A DNA stretch of 64,000 nucleotides from Albifimbria verrucaria (taxonomy: Eukaryota > Ascomycota > Sordariomycetes > Hypocreales > Stachybotryaceae). The notes under the pieces are model-generated. The model had not been told where the DNA came from, ran no database searches, and saw only the letters and a program-made list of their open reading frames with translations. The stretch is from positions 4,030,001 to 4,094,000 of the forward strand of contig JAHREC010000013.1 of NCBI GenBank assembly GCA_020081605.1, in the 5' to 3' direction. Shown one piece after another: positions 23,957-35,296 of this stretch; the first letter of the stretch is position 1, and every line of letters starts with the position of its first letter. A program made the translations under genes and the position numbers.

Positions 23957-25453
23957 TTAGAGCAGCATCGTTCCAAACAGGGCGAAGAACAGAGTAACAC
24001 CTGTGACGAGGAGGGCGCCATTGCTACCATGAACGGTGACAGCAGCATTGTCGTTGTCATCGCCATCACCAGAGTCACCGTTGTTGGATGTGCTGGTGGG
24101 AGAGGCCTCACCGCGGGTAACGCTAGCGGACGCGGTGCCGCTGTCCTCAGCATTCTGTGATCCGTCACCTTCCAGGCCTGGACCCTTGCCGGCGCCGCTC
24201 TTCATGTACTTCTGAGCTTGCTCAGGCATCTCAGGCACCAGGCTAGGGTCAACGTTCCACGAAGAATCCGATGTTGGGCATTCAACAGCATGGGTGGTGG
24301 TAGCAGCACCACCAGAGCCAGTGGGGGCCGGGTACTTGCTCAGAGCATCCTTGAACAGATCAAATTCGTCAATCTTCTCAACGGTGCCCTTGAGGCCACC
24401 CTTGAGGTTGACGATGCCGAAGTCGTTCTCTTCAATCGAGTACTCGTACATGAGGCCACCAGAGTAGACGCCAGTCATCTCGTCGCTCATCAGGGCAGAA
24501 ACCTCATCGAACTCACGAGGACGGTTCTTGATGCAACCCCACTCAGAGAGGCTGGAGTTTGGGTTAGCAATGCTGCTCACTCACCCACTAGGGGTCGGGG
24601 TGTCTTACAAGATAGGGAGACCATAATCAGTGAAGTTCTTCACCTTTTGGTTCCAGCCTGACTCCTGGAAGTTGCTGTTGCACCACGAGTAGTCGTTGAA
24701 GGCAAAGAAATCGGAACGCGTGTCGTCGCTGCCGCAGTTGAAGTACTCGGCGCTCTGCATGCGGTTGCTGGCAACATCAGCAGCAGAGTAGCCGACTGGA
24801 ATCTTGCGCAGACCACGCGAGTTCTGGTAGTTCTTGATGTCACGAGTGACAGCCTTGACGTAGGGTGCCGCCTTGTCGGTGCCCTCTTCGTCGTTGATGA
24901 CCTCGTTTCCGGAGAAGAAGGCCAGGGTGTTGTCGTACTTGGAGAACATCTCAATGGTGGCGAAGACGCTCTGCAGGTACTTGGTGTTGTATGAAGGGTG
25001 AGGGTCCTTTCGGTTGATCGAGTAGGCCGGGTTGTTGACATCGAGGACCAGGTAGATGCCGTTGTCGCTGAGGGCCTTCATGCACTCATCGTGATCCTTG
25101 GAGTTGTCGACAGCGTAAACACGGATAGTGTTGATTCCGAGGTCGGCAAACTGCTTGATATCACGGTTGCAAACATCAGGGTCGGCCAAGGGGTCCTCGT
25201 TGGCGGCGGCACCACCAGGCTGGTAGTCAATTCCACGAAGATAGAAGCGTTCCTTGCCGGCCCAGAAAGCTATAATTCGGTCAGCCGACGCCTCGAGGGA
25301 TTGGGCAGGAAGAGGAGTTTGAACGAACCGTTACCGGAGGCGGAAACGACAGGCAAGTCGGCACGCTTGCTGGGGCTGCCTCAGCGACCTGGTAGGGTCG
25401 GCGGAGACGAGGTTGAAGGCCGCAAGGGCCGAGGCGAGAGCAAGACCCTTCAT
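23957..25453 (-). CDS. GPI-anchored beta-1,3-glucanosyltransferase (GH72, GEL/GAS family, without CBM43)
   Basis: Cell-surface enzyme that cuts and re-joins beta-1,3-glucan chains during wall growth. Exons are 25335-25453, 24609-25269 and 23957-24551. A signal peptide (MKGLALASALAAFNLVSA) is followed by the GH72 domain: RFYLRGIDYQPGG, DLGINTIRVYAVD, FFSGNEVIND with the acid/base Glu, and LPIFLSEWGCIK with the nucleophile Glu. A Ser/Gly/Asp-rich region and a hydrophobic tail ending FALFGTMLL follow, giving a GPI-attachment signal. The Cys-rich CBM43 module of some paralogues is absent. Exon 1 has two frame breaks, at the runs 25395-25397 and 25372-25375. One C added to each gives ADPYQVAEAAPSKRADLPVV, which joins the signal peptide to the domain. 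The total is about 458 residues. Confidence 0.93.
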
Positions 25454-28400
25454 GGTTGCTCGTGGTGTTGTTGTTGTTGTTGTTGTTTTGTTTTTGGAAG
25501 AGAGAGCTTGGTGCCAAAAATCCAACGGTCAAAAATGGTGATCAAGAAAGCGAAGCGGGTGCTGGTACGCGATGGTGAGGGAAAGGATGAACGATGGGTG
25601 TAGAAGAAAGGGGCCCAACAGCGAGAGGGTTGGACACGGATGTTCAAACGATTGGAGAAGAAGGAAGAAGCCCAGGGCGGTTTCCGTCAAAGAGGACGGC
25701 TGGGAGAAGGAGAGAATAACTACGTGAAGAAGGGAGGAAGGGAAGAAGAAGGGAGAAGAGAGGGAGGTGGAAGAACTGGAATGGCTTGGATTAAAAAGCA
25801 AGGCAAGTTGAAGACAATGCCATGGGAACGGCAATTCCCATTGGGCATGTACCCAATCACGGGCAGAGCACAGAGCACAGCACGGCAGTACAGTACATCA
25901 GGAGAAGCGCCAACGAACAGAGAACCACTCGACATAGGCTCGAGGGTGGGTGTGATGGACAAGACGTGCCCACCGCTACAGCTAAACATACCTGACCTGG
26001 TTGGGCATGACTTGACCTGATATGAGCTCTGGGGATACTAACTTGGGGGTATGTCTAGCATTGGTGGAGATGGCTGATACCTTAGCTCGGTCTTGCCCCG
26101 TGTTTGTCCTCATCACGCTGCTGTGTGCTATCAAGACGGCAGTGGGCAGATGGACCATGCCCTGAGGAGGCGAGTGTAGCCGGTTTGTTTACGAGGCAAT
26201 CCCATAGCGAGGTGTGAGATGACATTGGATAGGACCAGGCAAGGCAAGGCAACCCGGGAAGAGAAGTCAAGTCAAGGCATGGGTACAGTGGACGTGAAGC
26301 CTGCATGGCAAGATCTGGCTTATTCCGAGTTCCGGTACTCTCCAGGGAGGTACAGCCTGGTACGGTGCAGTGCATGATTCTCCTCGAGCCCCGGCGTATT
26401 TTTTAGGTACCTACCTTGCTGTGCCCTTTGCTTCGACTAGCTGCAGCGACTATCAAAGCCACTTCAATGTTGCTGGGCTTTACACTCGTCGTCTCCTCGG
26501 TACGATGCAGCACACCATCTTTCGTTTTTAGAGGCGATGCGTGTCCAATCTCGAGCCCTCCTCTTTGTTGCATAGTGTGCCAACCAACACACGTCTTACC
26601 AACACACGTCTTACCAACACACGCCTTACCAACACACGCCTTACCAACACACGCCTTACCAACACAACATCTTACCAACACAACATCTTCCCGTTGACCA
26701 AATCAACAAAGAGTATTACCGCCATAGTACACCCGCTACAGTCTCTGCGCCGGTATAACAGTTGCAAAAATTGAACAGAGGTGGATTCACTTCGGTCGTC
26801 GTGACGTATTGTACAGGGGCTGCCCCATATTGCCTTTCTTGGGTAACCCAGGGGTGGGAGACGACGGGTGGTCAACAGTGCATCGTTCCTCTGCATCTTG
26901 ATACGGGGACTCGAGAAGCCACGTCGAAACCTCGTAAACCACCGGAAAACTAACAATCCGTATATATATAGAACTTCAAACTAAGTGCCGCGGAACTGGC
27001 CTTGATTTTATCCCTCCTCGGATGTTGCGGATGCCAGACATGGCAATTGTGCCTGTTGGATGTCAATTACCATGATTCCATCGTCCAGCCTGGCGCTAGA
27101 GAGATTTGACATGCAGCGAAGCCAAGTTTTCGGTAAGGATGGAGCCAAGTCGATTATCGTCCGGGTTCCAGACGACGCGCGTACTGCACAGACCTACCAG
27201 GTAGTTCGGGTTTCGATATCCACCACCACATTCATCCATCTTGGTTGGTGCCAGCCAAGACGTCTGAATCGCCAAGACTCTGCCCAGCAGGGCATGGATG
27301 CTCACATCTCTATCTCGTCCATTACCCGTTCGTTCTATTGCGACTCTGTTCTTTGGGCGTCCATTGTTGGCGGTATTCAGTCACCCATTCATGGCATGAG
27401 CACCTCATCCACAGGCTCCCACTTTAGCACTGCATTAACATTATACCTTGGTCCAACAACAGCGGACGAATCCACCATCTCCATAGCCCTCTTCTCTACG
27501 CACGCCCCTCCCACCCCTTCCTGCATGCTCTCGCCCCGACTGGTTTGCCAAAACAACCGTTCATTTTCTGATTTTATGCCACCACCTGAGCTGCACAGCC
27601 CTTCTGCCAGACTCGTCGTGTATGTACAGCAGCTCACGGCATCTTCGTCCCGAAGATTGAGGAATAGGTTGTCGCGCGTCTGTCACAGCCGTCCTAGCCG
27701 TGCCAACAGCTTCCGTATACGAGCTTCGTTCTTTGTTGCACCCTGGCTCAGAACACCTTATCCTCGGCCATCTCGTTAACCCAGACCTTGAACTTTCCGT
27801 TACTGACAGCAAGAGGTGGGCTCGCGACAAAAACCCACTCCCTACGTACGGTGGACCGATCAGCATAGCCAATATCCCTCAAATGCTAAAAATCAAGGCC
27901 ACAGCTCGGTGCCTCCAGGCATGGGAAAACTGGACCCAAACAGCTCCGGCAGAGCTTCTAGCCAAGGCCCGATCGATCTTCAGGGGCCCTTGCCACATCG
28001 ACGAATTCGCTCCATTATTCCATGAGCCTGCGCTCTGCCCATCACTCTCTGCCAGGTGTGATTGACAATGTCTAATTTCCTCCGCTCCGAGCAACGGGCC
28101 GTCCTCATTATCCTCGCCTGACGAAATTTCACCTCGTCCCAAGACCATGCGCCGTTGTTGATCCAGGTTTGATACCGATCGCCTTGACGTGGACGGGCCA
28201 GGGCCAAGCATTCTTCCCTTTTCTCAAACAAGCATGGCATCTTGTTTCACAATCCCCTGATGCACGGTCATCCCTCCCCGCTTCCTTATCCCTACACTTC
28301 AAGACGGGCCAATTCAGTATTTTGATGCACAGAATCAAGTAATCTTAGCCTTTCATTGAGTCTTGTCACTTGATTTGGACGACCAGCGTTGATCTCATAT

Positions 28401-28743
28401 GTGCGCTTCATGGGATTTGGGCTGGCTCGTCCATGTTGGCTGATCCGGAGATCGTGCGACTCGTGGACAAGAAGTAGCAGACGAACACTCTAATTCTTCT
28501 CAAAGCTCCACCTGTTCACTGACTACATGATTGCCTGCCATTTGTTCCCGTTGCACTAGGGCAATGCTATTAATTAAAGTGCAACACATCAGAAAACGTA
28601 GCATGCAATGATCCAGCAGACGGTTACGCTTGGTAATGAACCGGGTTCGATCCAACAAAATCGGTGGTGTATATTAAATGCATCTATATCCGGACAAGCA
28701 CGCCAAAATCTGTACCATATCCAACCGTCATCAACTTTTCAAG
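25454..28743. other. Long spacer with minisatellite; no convincing gene
   Basis: About 3.3 kb upstream of the glucanosyltransferase gene. Close to its start the + strand is GA-rich (25450-25800), that is a CT-rich leader for the gene. A 15-bp tandem repeat is listed separately. A 240-codon ORF at 27060-27779 has no recognisable domain and looks accidental. Confidence 0.5.
26584..26690. repeat. 15-bp tandem repeat (minisatellite), about 7 units
   Basis: Five consecutive 15-bp units of the form ccaacacacg[t/c]ctta are followed by units with an inserted base (ccaacacaacatctta). The period is a multiple of three, so ORFs through it read as five-residue repeats (THALP on +, VGKAC on -) without being genes. 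Confidence 0.9.
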
Positions 28744-31700
28744 TTACACCTCGTCAACGCTAAAGATCTCCTGGACACCTGTCCAGCTTCCCCGTGCGCG
28801 CTCTTCCCAATAGCTATCCTTGCCCGACTTCAACTTCCATACCTCTTCGCCATCAGGTGCATTGTCTGATTTCACAAACCACCTGGGGCTGTGTGACACG
28901 CCCCGCTCCTCCATGTCGCGTCGGCGAGCACGTTGTGCCTCCTCAAGTTTAACCTTCCAGATCTCGGCTTCATCCAGATTACCTTGCTCCGCAAACCGCT
29001 GGTCGGGCCGCAATCTGCAATCCGTGGGGTAACTTTCCCTCCTCGACGTCGGTAATTTCATTTAGGCTTGCTGCAAATGTTGTCAAACCATACGTGTGCG
29101 AGGCATCATCAACTAGCTTTCCAATTCGCCATATCTCGTTGCCGCTGCCTTTGCCAGGATCCACTGTGCGGAGAGCATTGGTCCATGTACCAGTCAAGCC
29201 ACTACCCGTGTTGCTTCCATTCGGACTGAATGTATCAACGTGGACATCTTCGGTCCTACCACCAAACATGCCCTTGCTTCGAATTCAACCACGGCCTTGT
29301 GGCCTGTGGTGTCGTTGGTGACGTTCATGGTACCAACAGGCTCGACGTACTTCTCGCCCATGACCACATTTCGTAGGAACATTGTTGCAATGTTCCACGA
29401 GTATAGCTCATCGCTCCCATCAGGTAGGCGGAGAACAACTCTCACGCGGCCATCGGTGGTAATCTCAGCACTCTTTCCCCAGAACTTTTGACCAGGTGCC
29501 GGTGACTGAGAGAATGCCCAGCTCGACGACTCTGCGTGCATCGCCAGTTTGACGGGACGGTGCTCTACCTTCTCCACGAGAAGTCTAAATCCACCGGGGA
29601 CTTCCTTTTCAGAACGGACGAGCTCAAAGGTCTCACCAAGCAGCGGGTTGAACGGCTTCCGGATGGCACGTTCCTTGCTTCGTCCACTGCTGAATTGTGA
29701 AACGGCAAATGCAGTAACATAGAGCAAGCGCTCCGTGGGTGTCCTTTGCCTAGCGGCTTGATCAAGTAACTGTGCATACTCCAATTGTTCGGCAAACTTC
29801 TGCAACAAAGACGTAGGCTCATTCGCTGATACTGGCATGCTAATCGTACTGAGATCCTTACCAACATTCTTGCGCACAAATGCTATAAGACTTGGAGGAG
29901 GAACGGTTGCACGAGGAATCGTGGTTCTACGAGCAACTGTTTTTCCGATCGGCAAAGGTGTGAGTGTTTTGGCTTTGGGGGAACAGCTGGCCGACGCTTC
30001 CAACGCCAGCAGTGTCTTCATCTTCCACGGAGGAAATGGAAGAATTATCCTGGAAAGAGCCATCATCAGCACCCGAGTCTGGAGTCTCATCCTCACTACC
30101 GTCGATCTTGACAACCCCTTGCGCAGCATCCTCGGCATCAAAGAACTCATCAGCCGTGGAAGCAGTGTCTATGCTTTTCCGAGATGCGAGGCCTGCTGAC
30201 AACGGTATCGTGGATCGACGGCGCTTGCTGTTATTAATGAGATTGGTGAACTCCGTCACGACAGAATCAAGATCGGCGAGGAGAGCCTGGCAGTGGTCAT
30301 GCAACGAACCCTCCTCTTGCGCTGGTCCTTTAGACTGGCGCTTGGCTAGTTTGTTGGAGCCGTTTGCAGCCATTGCCATTGCTGGGCTTCCTGGTGATGA
30401 GGCGGAGGATGCATTTTGCAGGAGAGCGGCCGAGGTGGGCAAGGCGGCGCTCGACTTTCGCTTCCAGAACGGCCTCTTCTCCTGAACTGGTGTAAAGTAA
30501 GTGTCTCCTTCCTCAACGGCACTCGACGATGCGGGGCTCAAGTATTGGCCTGTATTGGCTGCGGGCTTGGGCAATGCCGCAACCTCTTTAGTGAGACGGC
30601 GAAGCGCGTCGCGCGTACCAACAACGCGGCTAACTAGCGTTTCTACTTGGCGCCATTCGTTGTCCTCGATGTAGTTGGGAGCTTGAGTTACTTGAGGGGC
30701 GATTGTGTCAACCTTTAAGCTTGGTTTCGAGGCTGGCAGTGTTTCGAGGCCCCTCGCGAGACGGCTGGCTTTCTCCAAAGCTCGTGCCCATTCCTGAAAC
30801 TCTTTGTCGTTTGGTGCCTTCAGGTGCCAAACCTCGGCCCGGAGTCGATACTGATTTCGCGTCTTCGCTCGTCGGCGGCTATGGCAGCCAGGCTCAGAGG
30901 GATTGCTCCGCGGAGCGCCGAGGATTTCGGGTTGTAGTAGTAGGAAAGGGTACAGGTGGAATAGTCGAGGGAAAAGAAACGGCGCGCGTAACCTTGACCT
31001 TTCTTGCGGCGTCGTTTGGAAAGATTGCCCGTATGACAATTAGCCGATGCTCCAGTTTCGCTTGGCCCAGATATGGAAACAGCCCTTCCCGCGACGTTGT
31101 GGCTATGGAGGCTATCGACAGAAGAGGATGCGACCCCGTCTAGGCGCGGACTGCCATGCTGTCGCAAGCTGACCTCACTGCCACGAGCACTCGGCAGCTG
31201 GAGATTGGGGAGATGACTAGTGGTCTGCGGAGGCGCTCCTGTGGGATAGGTGAGGACGACGAAAGTAGCTGTCTTGGAGGTTTGCTTGGAAAAGGTATTG
31301 TCGAAGACCAAGCCGTACATGCCACCCTGTCCTTGCTGCACGTCATAGGTGCCCATGGACACTTTGTCTGCCTCGCATTTCCCACACCACTTGATAGGGA
31401 TGAAGCCTTTGTTTGCCAATAGATCTTGGGCCGTGGTCTCCTTCTTAGAAAACCGACTCGATTTCTGCTCGTTGGTGCCTTGTGTAGGTTCGAGATCGCC
31501 TCCGGTCGAGAGAAGCGTGGTCGCACCGCTACCTGGATGCTTCACGATGCCAAAGTTTCTGCATATTACCGTCAGATCCAAACAGGGGGGCATGCGATGT
31601 GGAATCGTCAAGAAGAGGAGATATGAGCTTACATGGACTTTTTATGAGGCTGAACGCTCCATGAGAGGGTGCTGCCTTCGTCGACCTTGACCCAGCGGAC

Positions 31701-31795
31701 AATGTACGACTAGTTGGAGTGTTAATTGAGGGTCGCAGGCTGCAGGGAGTCATGCGCACCTTGCTGTGAACCTCGAGATGCTCGATGCCAGCCAT
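28744..31795 (-). CDS. OSH3: Oxysterol-binding protein, Osh3 type (GOLD-PH-FFAT-ORD)
   Basis: Lipid-transfer protein acting at ER-membrane contacts. Exon 1 is 31760-31795 (MAGIEHLEVHSK) and exon 2 is 31633-31709; the rest runs from 31558. Parts in order: an N-terminal GOLD-like region (SYIVRWVKVDEGSTLSWSVQ, KHPGSG); a PH domain (GNLSKRRRKKGQGYARRFFS to EVWHLKAPNDKEFQEWA); an FFAT-type motif DEFFDAEDA that would bind ER VAP proteins; and the ORD (KPFNPLLGETFELV, FWGKSAEITTDGRVRV, WNIATMFLRNVVMGEKYVEP, GNLDEAEIWKVKLEEAQRAR). In the usual EQVSHHPP position the protein reads EKVEHRPVK, as in sterol-poor Osh3 types. Frames break at 30838-30840 (one base), about 29985 (net two), about 29265 (one) and about 29020 (two). 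The last restores the expected LPPTD motif. Confidence 0.93.
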
Positions 31796-32885
31796 GGTGG
31801 CTAGCTATGACGGGTACGTCGGAGAGGGGCGCAACTGCGGTGCATGCGGCAAGTAGCAGGAAGGCCCGGAATAGCGGATATTTCAGACGAGGCGGCACCC
31901 CATGCCGCGGGTCGTATTTAACAAAACAGAAGAATGGGTCGTCGGTGACGGAGACGTGGCGATGCTAGAAGATGGTTGAAGCTGAGTAAGGGGAGTCGTG
32001 GGTGAGAGAAGGCAGAAGAAATGGCCAATTTACAACCGCGTCGAGGCTACTGGTTGGCGTACCTGAAAGGTCGAGGCGCGGTACCAAACGTGCTAAAAGC
32101 AGGTCTCCCTTGTGCTGACGGGCAGAGCCACAGAGGCTGAGGCACGGAGCACCAATCGACCTGGTCCGTGTCGAACAGGCAATCTACCACAAGTCAGAGC
32201 GTTGGAAACAAAACTCGAGTGGGATGCCCTGCTGTCCCAACGTCCCTGTGGCTATTGGACAGGCACAAACATCTCCCGTCTGCACCATGGATTTGGCATA
32301 TGCATCATCCGTTTCATGGAGGGTATGAAATACCGCATCGGGATGCTGATGTTGGCTAAGTACTTTCCCGATACTCGGCAAGGAGCTGGGCTTTTTTGGT
32401 ACATAAGGCTGGAAACGAAGGCAACCCTTCCATGCAGGTGCTTCTCACCCATCCATGAGCCCGTAACTCTACCCTTTATCGATCAACAGCGGTAGAGGCT
32501 ACGGGCAATGCCTCGCGCAAAGGCACCAGGTTCCCACGGTGCGGTCGCATACTGGTGAATGCAAATCCGAGTATTCACAGCCACAGTACCTCCACTTAGC
32601 TCAGGAAAATGGAGCATCTGCGGGGACAGCAGTGAAGTTGGTCAGTCGACGTCATTCAGCAAGCAACAGACTTGGACTATCATCGACGGCATAGTTCTAG
32701 GAACCCTCTCGAGCTGATTGGCGGGCTTAGTACTGGATGCGTGGGCTTACGAGATAGAAAAGTTTGTCGAGAATGACGATGGCCAAAACCTGTACGGGGA
32801 TCACCCACCTTAGATACTGCTCAGGTAGCTGTCTCAGCCTCGTGGCTACCCTACACTATCGTCGCAGTAAATATTAGGGCACGTG

Positions 32886-32996
32886 TAGGTAAGGCTACTA
32901 GGTAAGGTAAGCTTGATAAGCTACCTACTACCTACTAGGTAGGTAGGTAGGTAGGTAACTACCTAAGTAGGTAGTGGATAAGCAAGCAGGCAGGTA
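32886..32996. repeat. (AGGT)n / (ACCT)n repeat with inverted symmetry
   Basis: Runs of ctacctactacctacta followed by aggtaggtaggtaggtaggt, then acctaagtaggtag. The tract contains both strands of the same tetranucleotide and can fold into a hairpin. Such repeats are common in spacers of filamentous ascomycetes. Confidence 0.8.
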
Positions 32997-33900
32997 CCCT
33001 TCACGAGATAAGGGAGAGGATACATTGAGGAGCGTGTTGGCAAATGCCGGGTTCCCAATCCACAGTCGTCCCATAAGTACCTAAGGGTACGGAGTACAGC
33101 TGATGAAACCCCTCTCTTAGCTGAAATATTTTATGCCATGGATTTATGCTCAACAGCTTTTAAGGCCTTCCACTTTAAGGCCTTCCATATCCTCGTTACT
33201 GAGGGGCGGAGGGGCTGAACAGGGCTGGCAAGTGGACATCGTGATCAGAAATCCCATCTCCGAGCTCGGTTCAGTGAGTTACGTGGGGCTACCGGATGGT
33301 TCCCCGTCTGCAAAGTGGTTAGCGATTGTGTGATACAAGGGTGCAAAGCATGCCTGTTGGTTCTGTTGCCCTACCAAGCGGTCACGCCCCTCTTATCCTA
33401 TTACGCACTAAGGAACACTGCCAAGCCCCACTCAGTGCATCCCGCAATTGCACTGATCAATGCCTACTAACGGGCCGCACTTTAGTGATTAACGGTCCGC
33501 TAGGATCGACACCCCGACAGCCGTACAGCACACGACGACTTCACAGTTGAGGCTCGTCGCAGGGCTGAGCGGTCTGCTATAGCATCGTACTGCAAACGTT
33601 TAACTGCTGAGAAATAGAAAAGCCAGAGAAACAAAACAAAAACAACACTGACCCAAATATATAAGCAGCAAGTGTTGCATGGTAACCAGTCTGATGGGAG
33701 GGGACCTACATTAGGCCAAGACAAACGTGTTGGTTGGGCTCGATGGGACGGCAAGGGATGCGGTCAGACAATGCTACATGCTACATGCGCACCTGTAGAC
33801 TCTCACGTGTGCACATCTCTGAAAGCTGTTCACAAACCGTTCAGGGCTCAGATCTCCTCCACGTGACTGCGGTGAACCGAGAGAACCTCTCTGAACTCGA

Positions 33901-33908
33901 TATAAAAA
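33901..33908 (+). promoter_or_regulatory. TATA-box candidate
   Basis: tataaaaa stands 52 bp before an ATG at 33960. The interval is pyrimidine-rich (actcccttctcctctccctt), the usual layout of a fungal core promoter and leader. Confidence 0.4.
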
Positions 33909-33959
33909 CCGAAACATCCCACTCCCTTCTCCTCTCCCTTCTTTTCCAGTTACACAACA

Positions 33960-34280
33960 ATGGCGATCTCATCCCTGAGCCCTGGTACTGATCAACCTGA
34001 CGCATTACCAGGTGTAGCACATGGCCAGCTTCATCATGTCGTCTTCATTGTACGGCCGAGAGGCAAATGGCGTTTGCAACTGGGCTTGAAATCACGTACC
34101 GTGGCGATTACGGCTACAAATCTCTCCAGGTAAGGATCACTTTTCTCTCTCGCGTCACCCCTCACCATTCTGTATGATGTAACAAAATTTTGCCGATGTG
34201 ACAGCCTGGCGGCTATGATCACAACCTTTCTTGCTTTGGAAGAGCGACATCGTCTGATAGCAGAACATGAACAAAGATGA
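33960..34280 (+). CDS. Possible small two-exon gene, unknown function
   Basis: Not recognised. After a TATA-like box and CT-rich leader, the ATG at 33960 (acaacaatggcg) opens a frame to 34129. There a strong donor (CAG|GTAAGG) splits the codon. A 75-bp intron with a tgatgtaac branch-like element ends at gtgacag (34204). Exon 2 (34205-34280) stays open for 25 codons to TGA. The product would be 81 residues, from MAISSLSPGTDQPD through VVFIVRPRGKWRLQ to ITTFLALEERHRLIAEHEQR. Splicing avoids the stop formed by the donor itself. A second frame from an internal ATG (MAFATGLEITYRGDYGYKSL) is also open across the same junction, so the true frame is unsure. Confidence 0.35.
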
Positions 34281-35296
34281 AACCAGCACTTGTTTTTCGC
34301 GGGGAATACTCGAAGCTAACATCTTAAATCCCGCTTTAGATTCCGAACCTACCACCTACAAACACTCTCACGCTGTGCGGCATCAACTGGTAGGGGACCG
34401 TGGACTGACACTACCTTGTGCATGCAATGCCCACCTCCTGTTCGTATGTGCCCCTCTCGGCCACATTATCATTCGTCATATATAGTGGGATGATGGGATC
34501 GCCATGCCCAGCCATTAGTGAATGAGAAAGGTAAGACGCCTACCTAGCTAGCATAAACTCGTGTAAGCCGCGCGCACATGTGGTTCTGTCTCATCGCGCT
34601 TGTCAGTGAAACCCCTGGGCCTAAGGAAGGGGACTACGTCCGATGCAGCATAGGGTCTGCTCCCCGCTGTTGCTGTACGGGCTTAGCTATGGATCCCCTC
34701 CCAGGGTGCTCCATGCCTGCTGTGGTTAGTGACCTGTGTTAGCTGTGATGGTTCTAAAAGCAGAAGTTCTGGGCCTCCAAGGCACGGTATGCTCGAAAGA
34801 GCGAAAAGGATCCACCGGCTACAGGCCAGACGCACGACACCTGCCCAGCCTGGACTTCTCCTATTCCTTCAAATTAGCGGCCACCAGAAGCGATAGCCTC
34901 CTCCGCAAGTGGTTGGTCCTGCCACTGTACCTTGTACATTGTACCGCCACGGACAGGCACAGGTACACTTCGGTTTTCTCCTCCACGTGCTTTTCTTTTT
35001 CCCCCTTGCTCCTCCAAATCGTCATCGAACGGCATTGGCGGGCTGCTCACGACAACATCTCCTTATCGATGCCCGGTGTTGGTGCTGCCACGATCTATCC
35101 CCATTGTAATTCACTAGAGCTATGACTGTTGCCTCGTTCTAGGCCATCTCGCCCTCCCTTAGACCGTCTCCTATCCTCTCTCCTCCGAATCGATTCGATC
35201 GCAGCCGAGTCCTTTTCTCACCCGCACGTTTGCGACGTTACACATATCTGCCATTTTAATCCTGTACGGCGTAGCATCGCCAACTATTGGCGCAAT

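Larger units (their letters stand above)
31796..35296. other. Long divergent spacer
   Basis: Upstream region shared by the Osh3-type gene (-) and the ArfGAP gene (+). It holds a taggtaggt repeat and a possible small spliced gene, both listed separately. The remainder shows no coding signal. Confidence 0.5.

Noticed and set aside
26403..26774. ORFs with five-residue repeats (THALP, VGKAC)
   Set aside because: They are produced by the 15-bp tandem repeat, which is open in several frames on both strands.
27060..27779. A 240-codon ORF in the spacer
   Set aside because: No recognisable domain, low-complexity Ser/Thr/Arg composition, no promoter layout and no continuation by splicing.
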